From the NCBI GenBank assembly GCA_913776795.1, contig CAJYRH010000349.1, forward strand, positions 1 through 11,244: DNA of 11,244 nucleotides. The letters are read 5' to 3'. Positions 1 through 6,439 of the stretch are shown one piece after another (position 1 is the stretch's first letter; the number at the start of each line of letters is the position of its first letter). A program made the translations under genes and the position numbers. Origin of the DNA: an uncultured Pseudorhodoferax sp. Its GTDB lineage: Bacteria > Pseudomonadota > Gammaproteobacteria > Burkholderiales > Burkholderiaceae. Under the pieces are notes generated by a model. That model worked only from the letters and a program-made list of their open reading frames with translations. It was not told where the DNA came from and ran no database searches.

Positions 1-155
1 GCTACATGCCGGTCATGGACAAGCGCATGCTGATGGGCGTGATCAGCTTCTACGACGTGGCCAAGGCCGTGGTGGACAGCCAGAACTTCGAGAACAAGAT
101 GCTCAAGGCCTACATCCGCGACTGGCCCGGCGAGGACGAAGAGAGCCGGGGCTGA
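1..155 (+). CDS. CBS-domain protein, C-terminal fragment
   Basis: Only the last 50 codons are present; the start lies off the left edge, and reading is in the frame of the TAC at position 3, ending at TGA 153-155. The visible protein has the end of a CBS domain: a hydrophobic strand around MPVMD, then LMGVISFYDVAKAVV, where the strand-then-helix pattern G-V-I-S-x-x-D-V is the usual CBS ending. It closes with a helix and an acidic tail (DWPGEDEESRG). In this bacterial group, small proteins of about 145 residues made of a CBS pair commonly end this way and bind adenine nucleotides or act as regulators; that length and role are inferred here. It converges on phaZ with only 6 bp between the two stops, so its terminator, if any, must lie inside phaZ. 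Confidence 0.75.
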   Translation, partial: YMPVMDKRMLMGVISFYDVAKAVVDSQNFENKMLKAYIRDWPGEDEESRG

Positions 156-161
156 GCCGCC

Positions 162-1379
162 TCATTCCAGGGAGTACACCATGTCCCGCACGCGCGGGTA
201 GATTTCCTGGTTCCAGCGGCGGCCGCTGAACACGCCGTAGTGGCCCACGCCGGTCTGCACGTGGTGGGTCTTGAGGTAGGGGCGCACGCTGGAGCACATG
301 TCCTGCGCGGCCAGGGTCTGGCCGATGGAGCAGATGTCGTCACGCTCGCCTTCCACCGTCATCAATGCGGTGCGGCGGATGGCTCTGGGGTTGACGGTGC
401 GGCCCCGGTAGCTGAGCTTGCCCAGCGGCAGGTCGTAGGTCTGGAACACCTTCTCCACCGTCTCCAGGTAGAACTCGGCCGGCAGGTCGTTGACGGCCAG
501 GTACTCGTCGTAGAACACGCGGATGGTTTCGGCTTTCTCGACCTCGCCATCGAGCAGGTACTTGTACATGTCCTTGTACTGCTGCCGATGGCGTTCCAGG
601 TTCATGCTCATGAAGGCCGTGAGCTGCACGAAGCCCGGGTAGACGCGGCGCATGAAGCCGGCATGCGGCAGCGGCACGTGGCTGATCAGGTTCTGCTCGA
701 ACCATGCGATGGGCTTGCTGGTGGCCAGTTCGTTCACGGCGCTGGGGTTCACGCGGCAGTCCACCGGGCCGGCCATCAGCGTGAGGCTGCGCGGCTGGGC
801 TGGATGGTCGTCCTCGGCCATGAGGGCCGTGGCTGCCAGCGCCGCCACGCAGGGCTGGCAGACCGCCATCACGTGCGTGCCGGGGCCCAGCGCGGCGATG
901 AACTCGATCATGTAGGCGATGTAGTCGTCCAGGCCGAAGGCGCCGTGCTTGAGGCCCACGTCGCGCGCGTTGTGCCAGTCGGTGATGTAGACGTCGTGGT
1001 CACGCAGCAGCGTGCGCGCGGTGTCGCGCAGCAGCGTGGAGAAGTGGCCCGACAGCGGTGCGACCAGCAGCATGCGCGGCTGCGCTGGGGTGTGGGGCTG
1101 CAGTTCGCGCTTGAAGTGCAGCAGGCTGCCGAAGGGCTTCCTGAGCGTGACTTCCTCGGTGACGGGCACGGCCACGCCGTCGACGATGGCATCAACGATG
1201 CCGTAGGCCGGCCGGCTGTGCGTGAGCCGCATGCGCGACAGCACCGTGCAGGCCGCGGCCCAGGAGCGCAAGGGGCTGCGGTCCGTGTCCTCGAACCACA
1301 GCGAGGCGCCCAGGGATTGGGCCAGCAGCCGCATCGGCGACATGAGGTCGGACTGGAGCTGGTAGGCCTGGTACAGCAT
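162..1379 (-). CDS. phaZ: Intracellular polyhydroxybutyrate depolymerase
   Basis: 405 residues, close to the usual 400-420 of cytoplasmic PhaZ enzymes that hydrolyse native amorphous PHB granules to recover stored carbon. I chose the ATG at 1377-1379 because the protein from there begins MLYQAYQLQSDLMSP, the normal family N-terminus; an open 48-codon extension upstream to 1523 is low-complexity Arg/Pro-type sequence and unlike the family. The alpha/beta-hydrolase core is visible: MLLVAPLSGHFSTLLRDT (about 103-120), YITDWHNARDV (131-141), a lipase-box-like AVCQPC with the probable nucleophile Cys174, an acid at Asp347 or Asp348 (GERDD), and His380 in GVGHYGVFSG. A Cys-Asp-His triad at this spacing is that of the intracellular enzymes, unlike the Ser of secreted depolymerases. 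There is no signal peptide. The ribosome site is weak (GAGAC). It diverges from the GST gene across 137 bp and converges on the CBS gene. Confidence 0.93.
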   Translation of the reverse strand: MLYQAYQLQSDLMSPMRLLAQSLGASLWFEDTDRSPLRSWAAACTVLSRMRLTHSRPAYGIVDAIVDGVAVPVTEEVTLRKPFGSLLHFKRELQPHTPAQPRMLLVAPLSGHFSTLLRDTARTLLRDHDVYITDWHNARDVGLKHGAFGLDDYIAYMIEFIAALGPGTHVMAVCQPCVAALAATALMAEDDHPAQPRSLTLMAGPVDCRVNPSAVNELATSKPIAWFEQNLISHVPLPHAGFMRRVYPGFVQLTAFMSMNLERHRQQYKDMYKYLLDGEVEKAETIRVFYDEYLAVNDLPAEFYLETVEKVFQTYDLPLGKLSYRGRTVNPRAIRRTALMTVEGERDDICSIGQTLAAQDMCSSVRPYLKTHHVQTGVGHYGVFSGRRWNQEIYPRVRDMVYSLE

Positions 1380-1419
1380 GCGGCGTCTCGTGAAGTCGGT
1401 CGGGTTGGCGCCCAGGCAG

Positions 1420-1483
1420 GCAAGTTGCGGGCCATGCTTTGCCGGACGGGCAAATCCCGGCCTGTCGCATCGCTGGCACAGCG
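1420..1483. promoter_or_regulatory. Nested dyads in the phaZ/GST divergent region
   Basis: The 137-bp region between the two divergent starts holds three inverted repeats. The central one is TTTGCC (1438-1443), a 5-base spacer, GGCAAA (1449-1454), flanked at exactly 4 bases on both sides by GGCC (1430-1433 and 1459-1462). This gives a 33-bp symmetric element centred at 1446, 67 bp from the phaZ ATG and 71 bp from the GST ATG. Flanking it are GCAA-G-TTGC (1420-1428) and CGCTG-GCA-CAGCG (1471-1483). The symmetry is seen directly. Its role as an operator for a dimeric regulator serving both genes is inference, and an RNA hairpin is the alternative. I found no convincing -35/-10 pair on either strand here. 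Confidence 0.45.
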
Positions 1484-1504
1484 TTTGCTGAACATGCGGC
1501 CACT

Positions 1505-1509
1505 GGAGG
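1505..1509 (+). promoter_or_regulatory. Ribosome binding site deciding the GST start
   Basis: GGAGG lies 7 bases before the ATG at 1517. It decides between this start and an in-frame upstream ATG at 1439, which has no such site and would add 26 residues unlike any GST N-terminus. Confidence 0.8.
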
Positions 1510-1516
1510 CGAAGAC

Positions 1517-2176
1517 ATGGCAACCAAGGCGGTACTCACGATCAGCAGCAGGAACTACGGCGCATGGGCCCTGCGCGGCTGGCTCATGGCCAGGCTGGCC
1601 GGGCTGGAATTCAATGAGAACGTGGTTTCGCCCGACGATCCGGCCATGAAGGCCGAGATGCTGCTGCTGTCCTCGTCCATGCGCGTGCCCTCGCTGCAGA
1701 ACGGCAAGGTGCAGGTGTGGGACACGTTGGCCATCGGCGAGTACCTCAACGAGATCAAGCCCAAGGCCGGGCTGCTGCCGGCCGACCAGGCGGCGCGCGC
1801 GCACTGCCGTGCGATCTGCGGCGAGATGCACTCGGGCTTCTCGGCGCTGCGTTCCTCGCTGCCCATGAACATCAAGGCGCACTTTCCTGGCTTCAAGGTC
1901 TGGTCGCGCGCGCAGGCCGATGTGGACCGCATCCTGGAGATCTGGACCGAGTGCCTGCAGGCCTACGGCGGCCCCTACCTGTTCGGCGACAAGCCCTGCA
2001 TCGCCGACGCGATGTACGCGCCCGTGGTCACGCGCTTCCTGACCTACGATGTACCGCTGCCGCCGGCCTGCGTGGACTACTGCAAGCAGATGATGGCCTT
2101 GCCCGCGCTGAAGGAGTGGATCGCCGAGGCGAAGAAGGAGCCCGACGAAATCGACGAGCTCGACGCTGAATTCTGA
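1517..2176 (+). CDS. Glutathione S-transferase family protein
   Basis: 219 residues, typical of cytosolic GSTs, which conjugate or isomerise electrophilic compounds with glutathione. The thioredoxin-like N-terminal domain (about 5-83) starts with the strand AVLTISSRNYGAWALRGWL, the active-site loop and helix region. The cis-proline is Pro58 in RVPSL, and the glutathione gamma-Glu-binding turn at 69-77 reads DTLAIGEYL; most relatives have E-S where this has D-T. The all-helical C-terminal domain (about 92-205) contains YLFGDKPCIADAMYAPVVTRF, the GST N-capping-box helix region (Asp164). The acidic tail (EPDEIDELDAEF) is an addition. The family is certain from pattern but the substrate cannot be told. 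It diverges from phaZ and converges on the cupin gene through a strong hairpin. It may be a zeta- or beta-like class; I cannot decide. Confidence 0.87.
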   Translation: MATKAVLTISSRNYGAWALRGWLMARLAGLEFNENVVSPDDPAMKAEMLLLSSSMRVPSLQNGKVQVWDTLAIGEYLNEIKPKAGLLPADQAARAHCRAICGEMHSGFSALRSSLPMNIKAHFPGFKVWSRAQADVDRILEIWTECLQAYGGPYLFGDKPCIADAMYAPVVTRFLTYDVPLPPACVDYCKQMMALPALKEWIAEAKKEPDEIDELDAEF

Positions 2177-2213
2177 TGAAGGCGGCGGCCAGGCAGGCCG
2201 CCGCAGCCTTCAT
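2176..2213. terminator. Bidirectional hairpin between the GST and cupin genes
   Basis: The outer arms ATGAAGG (2176-2182) and CCTTCAT (2207-2213) pair, and the inner arms CGGCGGCC (2183-2190) and GGCCGCCG (2196-2203) pair around the loop AGGCA, with a 3-base bulge at 2204-2206. That is 15 pairs in total, spanning the last base of the GST stop and the whole cupin stop. There is no long T-run on either strand (only ATTT after the right arm), so it may stop transcription inefficiently or act mainly as a 3'-end protecting stem for both messages. Confidence 0.7.
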
Positions 2214-2632
2214 TTCCAGGGGGTGGGCGCGGGGACGTCGCAGACCGGCTCCACGTCGATCGACTTGAAGTCGGCTGGCGAGACGATTTCCAGGTACTCC
2301 ATGTCGGGCGAGTAGTCGAACAGGTAGTGGCGGATCCCCGGGCGCTGGTGCACCACGTCGCCTGCCTCCACCAGGGTTTCCTTGTCCTCGTACATGAAGC
2401 GTGCCCAGCCCTTGACCATGATGACGATCTGGAAGTCCGCTTCATGGCGGTGCCAGCCTGTGCCCGCTTCTGGTGCCATGTTGGCTTTCACGAGGTGCGC
2501 GATGACCTTTCCGTGCGTGGCATCGGCGATGCCCAGGTCGCGGTACAGGAAGAAGTCGCGCAATCCGCCGCTCACGTACTGCGTGTCGCCTTCCTTGACG
2601 TGGGAGAACTTGGTGCTTGTGCGGTCCAACAT
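2210..2632 (-). CDS. Small single-domain cupin protein
   Basis: 140 residues, one cupin beta-barrel. I chose the ATG at 2630-2632 because it has an AAAGG ribosome site a few bases upstream and the protein then starts MLDRTSTKFSHV; the open extension upstream to 2752 runs through the promoter region. Cupin motif 1 is at about 58-75: GWHRHEADFQIV, with His61 and His63 and a later Asp/Gln as candidate metal ligands, then GWARFMYED. Motif 2 is GDVVHQRPGIRHYLF (91-105), with Pro98 and His102. So the usual three histidines are present and it probably binds a divalent metal. Proteins of this shape include dioxygenases, isomerases and ligand sensors, so no reaction can be assigned. It diverges from aroC over 95 bp; nothing ties it functionally to either neighbour. 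Confidence 0.82.
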   Translation of the reverse strand: MLDRTSTKFSHVKEGDTQYVSGGLRDFFLYRDLGIADATHGKVIAHLVKANMAPEAGTGWHRHEADFQIVIMVKGWARFMYEDKETLVEAGDVVHQRPGIRHYLFDYSPDMEYLEIVSPADFKSIDVEPVCDVPAPTPWK

Positions 2633-2713
2633 GGCTTGCCTTTCGCTGTGACGGGGTTCCACACCGGCTGGGGTGCCACCTGGGCGAAGCACGAAGCGTT
2701 CCCATGGGTGGCC

Positions 2714-2719
2714 GATAAT
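2714..2719 (+). promoter_or_regulatory. Possible -10 box of aroC
   Basis: GATAAT matches the sigma-70 -10 consensus at five of six positions and ends 8 bases before the aroC ATG at 2728. The -35 position (around 2691-2696, acgaag) is poor. If used, transcription would start at or next to the A of the ATG, giving a leaderless message; consistent with this, no purine-rich ribosome site precedes that ATG. Confidence 0.4.
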
Positions 2720-2727
2720 CCTGCGCC

Positions 2728-3822
2728 ATGAGCGGCAACACCTTCGGCACACTTTTCGCAGTCACCAACTTCGGGGAATCGCACGGTCCGGCCATCGGCT
2801 GCGTGGTGGATGGCTGCCCGCCCGGCATGGAGCTGTCCGAGGACGACATCCAGGTCGAACTGGACCGCCGCCGCCCAGGTACCAGCCGCCACGTAACGCA
2901 GCGCGCCGAGCCCGACCGGGTCGAGATCCTGTCGGGCGTCTACGAAGGCCGCACCACGGGCACGCCGATCGCGCTGCTGATCCGCAACACCGACCAGCGC
3001 AGCAAGGACTACAGCGCGATCGCGCAGAGCTTTCGCCCTGGCCACGCGGACTACACCTACTGGCACAAGTTCGGCATCCGCGACCCGCGCGGCGGCGGCC
3101 GCTCCTCGGCCCGGCTCACGGCGCCCACGGTGGCGGCCGGCGCGGTGGCGCGCAAGTGGCTGCGCGAGCGCTACGGCGTGCAGTTCCGCGGCTGCATGAC
3201 GCAGGTGGGCGAGATCGCCATCCCCTTCGAGAGCTGGGAGCATGTGCCGAACAACCCCTTCTTCGCGCCGATCGCCGATGTCTCGCAGCTGGAGGCCTAC
3301 ATGGACCGGCTGCGCAAGGCAGGTGATTCCTGCGGCGCGCGCGTGCGCGTAACGGCCAGCGGCATGCCTGTGGGTCTGGGCGAGCCGCTGTTCGACAAGC
3401 TCGACGCCGACGTCGCCTTTGCCATGATGGGACTGAACGCCGTCAAGGGCGTGGAGATCGGCGCCGGCTTTGCCAGCGTGGCCCAGCATGGCAGCACGCA
3501 TGGCGATTCGCTTTCGCCGCAGGGCTTTCTGTCGAACAACGCCGGCGGCGTGCTGGGCGGCATCAGCACCGGCCAGGATCTGGAGGTGTCCATCGCGATC
3601 AAGCCGACCAGTTCCATCATCACGCCGCGCGAGTCCATCGACACGGCGGGCCAGAGCGTGGAGGTGGTGACCAAGGGCCGGCACGACCCCTGCGTGGGCA
3701 TCCGCGCCACGCCCATCGTCGAGGCGCTGTTGGCCCTGGTGGTCATGGAGCATGCGCTGCGCCAGCGCGCCCAGTGCGGCGATGTGCGCCAGGCCGTCGG
3801 GCCGATCCCGGCCAGCGTGTGA
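2728..3822 (+). CDS. aroC: Chorismate synthase
   Basis: 364 residues, the normal bacterial length. It converts 5-enolpyruvylshikimate-3-phosphate to chorismate, the last shikimate-pathway step, using reduced FMN, in the cytoplasm as a homotetramer. All three family signatures are visible: [11 protein letters not shown] at 14-24 with His19; the central block [20 protein letters not shown] (122-141), preceded by [14 protein letters not shown] carrying the conserved His106; and [16 protein letters not shown] at 318-333. The ATG at 2728 gives the standard [10 protein letters not shown] start. There is no Shine-Dalgarno-like sequence; a GATAAT box lies only 8 bases upstream. No other shikimate gene is adjacent, so it appears to be transcribed on its own or with the helicase gene 120 bp downstream. 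The protein looks complete, with no missing key residue that I can see. Confidence 0.97.
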   Translation: MSGNTFGTLFAVTNFGESHGPAIGCVVDGCPPGMELSEDDIQVELDRRRPGTSRHVTQRAEPDRVEILSGVYEGRTTGTPIALLIRNTDQRSKDYSAIAQSFRPGHADYTYWHKFGIRDPRGGGRSSARLTAPTVAAGAVARKWLRERYGVQFRGCMTQVGEIAIPFESWEHVPNNPFFAPIADVSQLEAYMDRLRKAGDSCGARVRVTASGMPVGLGEPLFDKLDADVAFAMMGLNAVKGVEIGAGFASVAQHGSTHGDSLSPQGFLSNNAGGVLGGISTGQDLEVSIAIKPTSSIITPRESIDTAGQSVEVVTKGRHDPCVGIRATPIVEALLALVVMEHALRQRAQCGDVRQAVGPIPASV

Positions 3823-3845
3823 GCCCAGGCTGAAACTGCACCGGC

Positions 3846-3906
3846 CGCAAGGGTTTGGGCGGCTTGCGCGATAATCGCGGGCCGGCCTCATCCTGGTGCG
3901 CCGGCC
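3846..3906 (+). promoter_or_regulatory. aroC-helicase intergenic: stem, -10-like box and 5' leader hairpin
   Basis: The 120 bp between the aroC stop and the helicase start hold three things. First, a stem of CGCAAG (3846-3851) with CTTGCG (3863-3868), with no T-run, either a weak aroC terminator or chance. Second, GATAAT at 3870-3875, a good -10 hexamer without a recognisable -35. Third, GGCCGGC (3880-3886) facing GCCGGCC (3900-3906) with a 13-base loop. If the GATAAT is used, transcription begins about 3882, so this second stem would lie at the very 5' end of a leader of about 60 nt. Promoter use is inference. Confidence 0.4.
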
Positions 3907-3942
3907 TGCTATCTGTTCGGTAGCGCTCGAAACCTGGACTTG

Positions 3943-5511
3943 ATGATCGCTTCCACTACTGCTGACGAGGCGGGTTCCATCCCCGCTGCTTCCGCACCCC
4001 CGACCGCCTCCTTCTCGCAACTGAACCTCGCCGAGCCGCTGGCGCGCGCGGTCGCCGAGATGGGTTACAGCAGCATGACGCCGATCCAGGCGCAGGCCAT
4101 TCCGGTGGTGCTGACGGGCCGGGACGTGATGGGTGCCGCCCAGACCGGCACCGGCAAGACCGCCGCCTTCTCGCTGCCGCTGCTGCAGCGCATGCTGCGC
4201 CATGAGAACGCCTCGACGTCACCCGCGCGCCACCCCGTGCGTGCGCTGGTGCTGCTGCCCACGCGCGAGCTGGCCGACCAGGTGGCACAGCAGATCAAGC
4301 TGTACGCCAAGTACACGCAACTGCGCAGCACGGTGGTATTTGGCGGGATCGACATGAAGCCGCAGACCCTGGAGCTCAAGAAGGGGGTGGAAATCCTGGT
4401 CGCCACGCCGGGTCGTCTGCTGGACCACATCGAGGCCAAGAACGCGGTGTTGAACCAGGTCGAGTACGTGGTGCTCGACGAGGCCGACCGCATGCTGGAC
4501 ATCGGCTTTCTTCCCGACCTGCAGCGCATTCTTTCTTACCTGCCCAAGCAGCGCACCACGCTGCTGTTCTCGGCCACGTTCTCGCCAGAGATCAAGCGCC
4601 TGGCTGGCAGCTACCTGCAGAATCCGACCACGATCGAGGTGGCACGCTCGAACGCCACGGCCTCGACCGTGGAGCAGCATTTCTACAGTGTGGGCGACGA
4701 CAACAAGCGCCGTGCGCTGCACCAGATCCTGCGCCAGCGCCAGCTGCGCCAGGCGTTCGTGTTCGTCAACAGCAAGCTGGGCTGTGCGCGGCTGGCCCGT
4801 GCGCTGGAGCGCGAGGGCCTCAAGACCAACGCACTGCATGGCGACCGCAGCCAGGACGAGCGCCTGAAGGCACTGGATGCGTTCAAGAAGGGCGAGGTCG
4901 ACCTCCTGGTCTGTACCGACGTGGCCGCGCGTGGCTTGGACATCAAGGATGTGCCGGCGGTGTTCAACTTCGACGTGCCGTTCAATGCCGAGGACTACGT
5001 GCACCGCATCGGCCGCACTGGCCGTGCAGGCGCCTCGGGTCTGGCGGTCAGCTTCGCCGGCGGCGGCAACGACGCGCGGCTGGTGGCCGAAATCGAAAAA
5101 CTCATCAAGACCAAGATCGAGATCGAGGCCTTCGAGTACGAGGAAGACATGCCGCGCATCCGCGAGCAGGGCCGCTTCAACGAAGGCCGCCGCGCCTGGG
5201 GTGGTGACGATCCACGCGATGTGATGGACAGCCCGCGCGCCCGGCCCGATGGTCGACCCGAAGGCCGCGAGCGCGGACCGCGCCGTGCTGCGGCGCCGGC
5301 CGACCCCTTCTTCAACCAGCCCTACGAGGCAAAGCCGCCGGCGCAGGACGCCACGCCGTCGTGGGAAAAGGGCGCCAGAACTTCGGCGCGCAGCGGCGTG
5401 TCGGCCAACATCAAGCCGAAGCGCAAGCTCGCAGCATTGTTCAAGGCACCGGCGCCCGCTCCGGCAGCGGCGCCCGTGGCGGCGCAACAGCCGGAAACTT
5501 CGGCCGGCTGA
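3943..5511 (+). CDS. rhlE: DEAD-box ATP-dependent RNA helicase, RhlE type
   Basis: 522 residues from the ATG at 3943; the TTG directly before it (3940) is a less likely start and would add one residue. It unwinds or remodels RNA with ATP, in ribosome assembly and RNA decay. Motifs in order: Q motif with F24 and TPIQAQAIP (46-54), AQTGTGKT Walker A (66-73), PTREL (106-110), TPGRL (155-159), DEAD (179-182), SAT (210-212), FVFVNSK (272-278), TDVAARGLD (325-333) and HRIGRTGR (354-361). The last 110 residues or so are a tail typical of accessory RNA binding: Arg/Gly-rich around 405-450, then a basic KPKRK and an Ala/Pro-rich end. RhlE is the closest match by the core; other DEAD helicases such as DbpA or SrmB are less like it. 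Only a weak GGA lies before the start. It converges on apaH. Confidence 0.93.
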   Translation: MIASTTADEAGSIPAASAPPTASFSQLNLAEPLARAVAEMGYSSMTPIQAQAIPVVLTGRDVMGAAQTGTGKTAAFSLPLLQRMLRHENASTSPARHPVRALVLLPTRELADQVAQQIKLYAKYTQLRSTVVFGGIDMKPQTLELKKGVEILVATPGRLLDHIEAKNAVLNQVEYVVLDEADRMLDIGFLPDLQRILSYLPKQRTTLLFSATFSPEIKRLAGSYLQNPTTIEVARSNATASTVEQHFYSVGDDNKRRALHQILRQRQLRQAFVFVNSKLGCARLARALEREGLKTNALHGDRSQDERLKALDAFKKGEVDLLVCTDVAARGLDIKDVPAVFNFDVPFNAEDYVHRIGRTGRAGASGLAVSFAGGGNDARLVAEIEKLIKTKIEIEAFEYEEDMPRIREQGRFNEGRRAWGGDDPRDVMDSPRARPDGRPEGRERGPRRAAAPADPFFNQPYEAKPPAQDATPSWEKGARTSARSGVSANIKPKRKLAALFKAPAPAPAAAPVAAQQPETSAG

Positions 5512-5528
5512 CCAAGCTCAGCCCGGCC
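5502..5528. terminator. Stop-codon hairpin shared by the helicase gene and apaH
   Basis: GGCCGGCTGA (5502-5511) pairs with TCAGCCCGGCC (5518-5528): ten base pairs, one bulged C, and a 6-base loop CCAAGC. The helicase stop TGA and the apaH stop (TCA on this strand) pair with each other at the top of the stem, so the same hairpin forms in both converging messages. There is no T-run on either side. Confidence 0.6.
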
Positions 5529-6360
5529 TCTGCGCCTGCGGGCAGTCGACCTGCACGAGCGCCTGCTGCGCGGCCGCGGTGCCGACGCGCAGTGCGCTCA
5601 ATGGTCCGCCCCACACACAGCCGGTGTCCAGGCAGTAAAGGTCTTCCCGGTCCAGCCATCCGAGCGTGGACCAATGGCCGAAGGCCACGGCCACGCCGGC
5701 GGTGCGCCGGCCCGGCACTTCGAACCAGGGCATGAAACCTGCCGGTGCCGCACCCACGCCTTCCTTGGTCTCGAATTCCATCTGGCCGTCGGCACTGCAA
5801 AAACGCAGCCTGGTGAGCGCGTTGATGACAACGCGCAGGCGGTCGTTGTCCGCGAGGCCGTCGTCCCATCGGTCCGGCTGGTTGCCGTACATCTCGTGCA
5901 GGAAGCCACCAATGTCCGGGCCGCGCAGCACGTCCTGCAATTCGGCAGCCAGTTCGGCCGTGCGCGTTGCCGTCCATTGCGGCAGAACCCCGGCATGCAC
6001 CATCAGCAGTTCGCGGCCCTCCACGGTCTCGTGGATCGCCAGCGGCTGGCAGCGCAGCCAGTCCAGCAGGGCGGTGCGGTCGGGCGCGTCCAGCACGGTG
6101 TCCAGCGTATCGCGCCGGTGCGGGCGGCGCACGCCCCAGGCGCAGGCGAGCAGGTGCATGTCATGGTTGCCGAGCAGGCAGCGCGCACTGCCGTCCAGCG
6201 CCATCAGCCGGCGCAGCACCTGGGCTGACGCCGGCCCGCGGTTGACCAGGTCGCCCAGAAGGAAGAGGGTGTCGCGGCTGGGTGAGAAATCGATGGCCTG
6301 CAGCAGCCTGCCCAGGGGCTCGTCGCAGCCTTGCACATCCCCGATCAAATAAGACGCCAT
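5518..6360 (-). CDS. apaH: Symmetrical bis(5'-nucleosyl)-tetraphosphatase (Ap4A hydrolase)
   Basis: 280 residues, the same length as I recall for the E. coli enzyme. It splits Ap4A into two ADP and removes dinucleotide tetraphosphate (and Np4) caps from RNA. It belongs to the PPP metallophosphatases, and the two-metal motifs are visible: GDVQGC at 7-12 (Asp8; His is replaced by Gln, normal for ApaH), GDLVNRG at 36-42 (Asp37), GNHD at 64-67, VHAG with His122, and FGHW with His229, followed by LDTGCVWGG. The ATG at 6358-6360 is preceded by GGAG at good spacing, which fixes the start against a 22-codon open extension. It stands alone, without the ksgA/apaG neighbours seen in enterobacteria. It is divergent from the small membrane protein gene and convergent with the helicase gene. 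Confidence 0.95.
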   Translation of the reverse strand: MASYLIGDVQGCDEPLGRLLQAIDFSPSRDTLFLLGDLVNRGPASAQVLRRLMALDGSARCLLGNHDMHLLACAWGVRRPHRRDTLDTVLDAPDRTALLDWLRCQPLAIHETVEGRELLMVHAGVLPQWTATRTAELAAELQDVLRGPDIGGFLHEMYGNQPDRWDDGLADNDRLRVVINALTRLRFCSADGQMEFETKEGVGAAPAGFMPWFEVPGRRTAGVAVAFGHWSTLGWLDREDLYCLDTGCVWGGPLSALRVGTAAAQQALVQVDCPQAQRPG

Positions 6361-6427
6361 GGGTTCTCCGTCAACGAGGCGCCACTCTACCCGGCCTGTG
6401 AATGGAGTAGATTGCCTGCACACCAAC

Positions 6428-6433
6428 AGGGAG
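6428..6433 (+). promoter_or_regulatory. Ribosome binding site of the small membrane protein gene
   Basis: AGGGAG stands 6 bases before the ATG at 6440. It is one of the best ribosome sites in the window and supports the reality of the unrecognised gene that follows. Confidence 0.75.
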
Positions 6434-6439
6434 TGAGCG

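Noticed and set aside
1380..1523. N-terminal extension of PhaZ by 48 residues
   Set aside because: The extension covers the divergent regulatory region and is unlike the family N-terminus, while MLYQAYQ fits it.
240..1649. 469-codon open frame on the plus strand opposite phaZ
   Set aside because: High-GC antisense shadow: its translation is rich in Gly/Ala/His/Arg/Val without domain structure, and phaZ on the other strand has a full catalytic set.
2672..2708. Small palindromes GGTG-C-CACC and CCCATGGG and the CGAAGC direct repeat before aroC
   Set aside because: Each is short enough to be expected by chance in GC-rich DNA, and there is no consistent spacing to a promoter.
3846..3868. CGCAAG/CTTGCG stem after aroC as an intrinsic terminator
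   Set aside because: Six pairs with an 11-base loop and no T-run are too weak to call on their own; mentioned only within the intergenic entry.
2572..4203. 543-codon minus-strand open frame across aroC and into the helicase gene
   Set aside because: It runs through two well-supported genes and a promoter region, is of low complexity (Arg/Ala/His/Gly), and has no ribosome site or recognisable motif.
4219..5487. 422-codon minus-strand open frame opposite the helicase gene
   Set aside because: Antisense shadow of a GC-rich gene with typical third-position bias; no motif seen.
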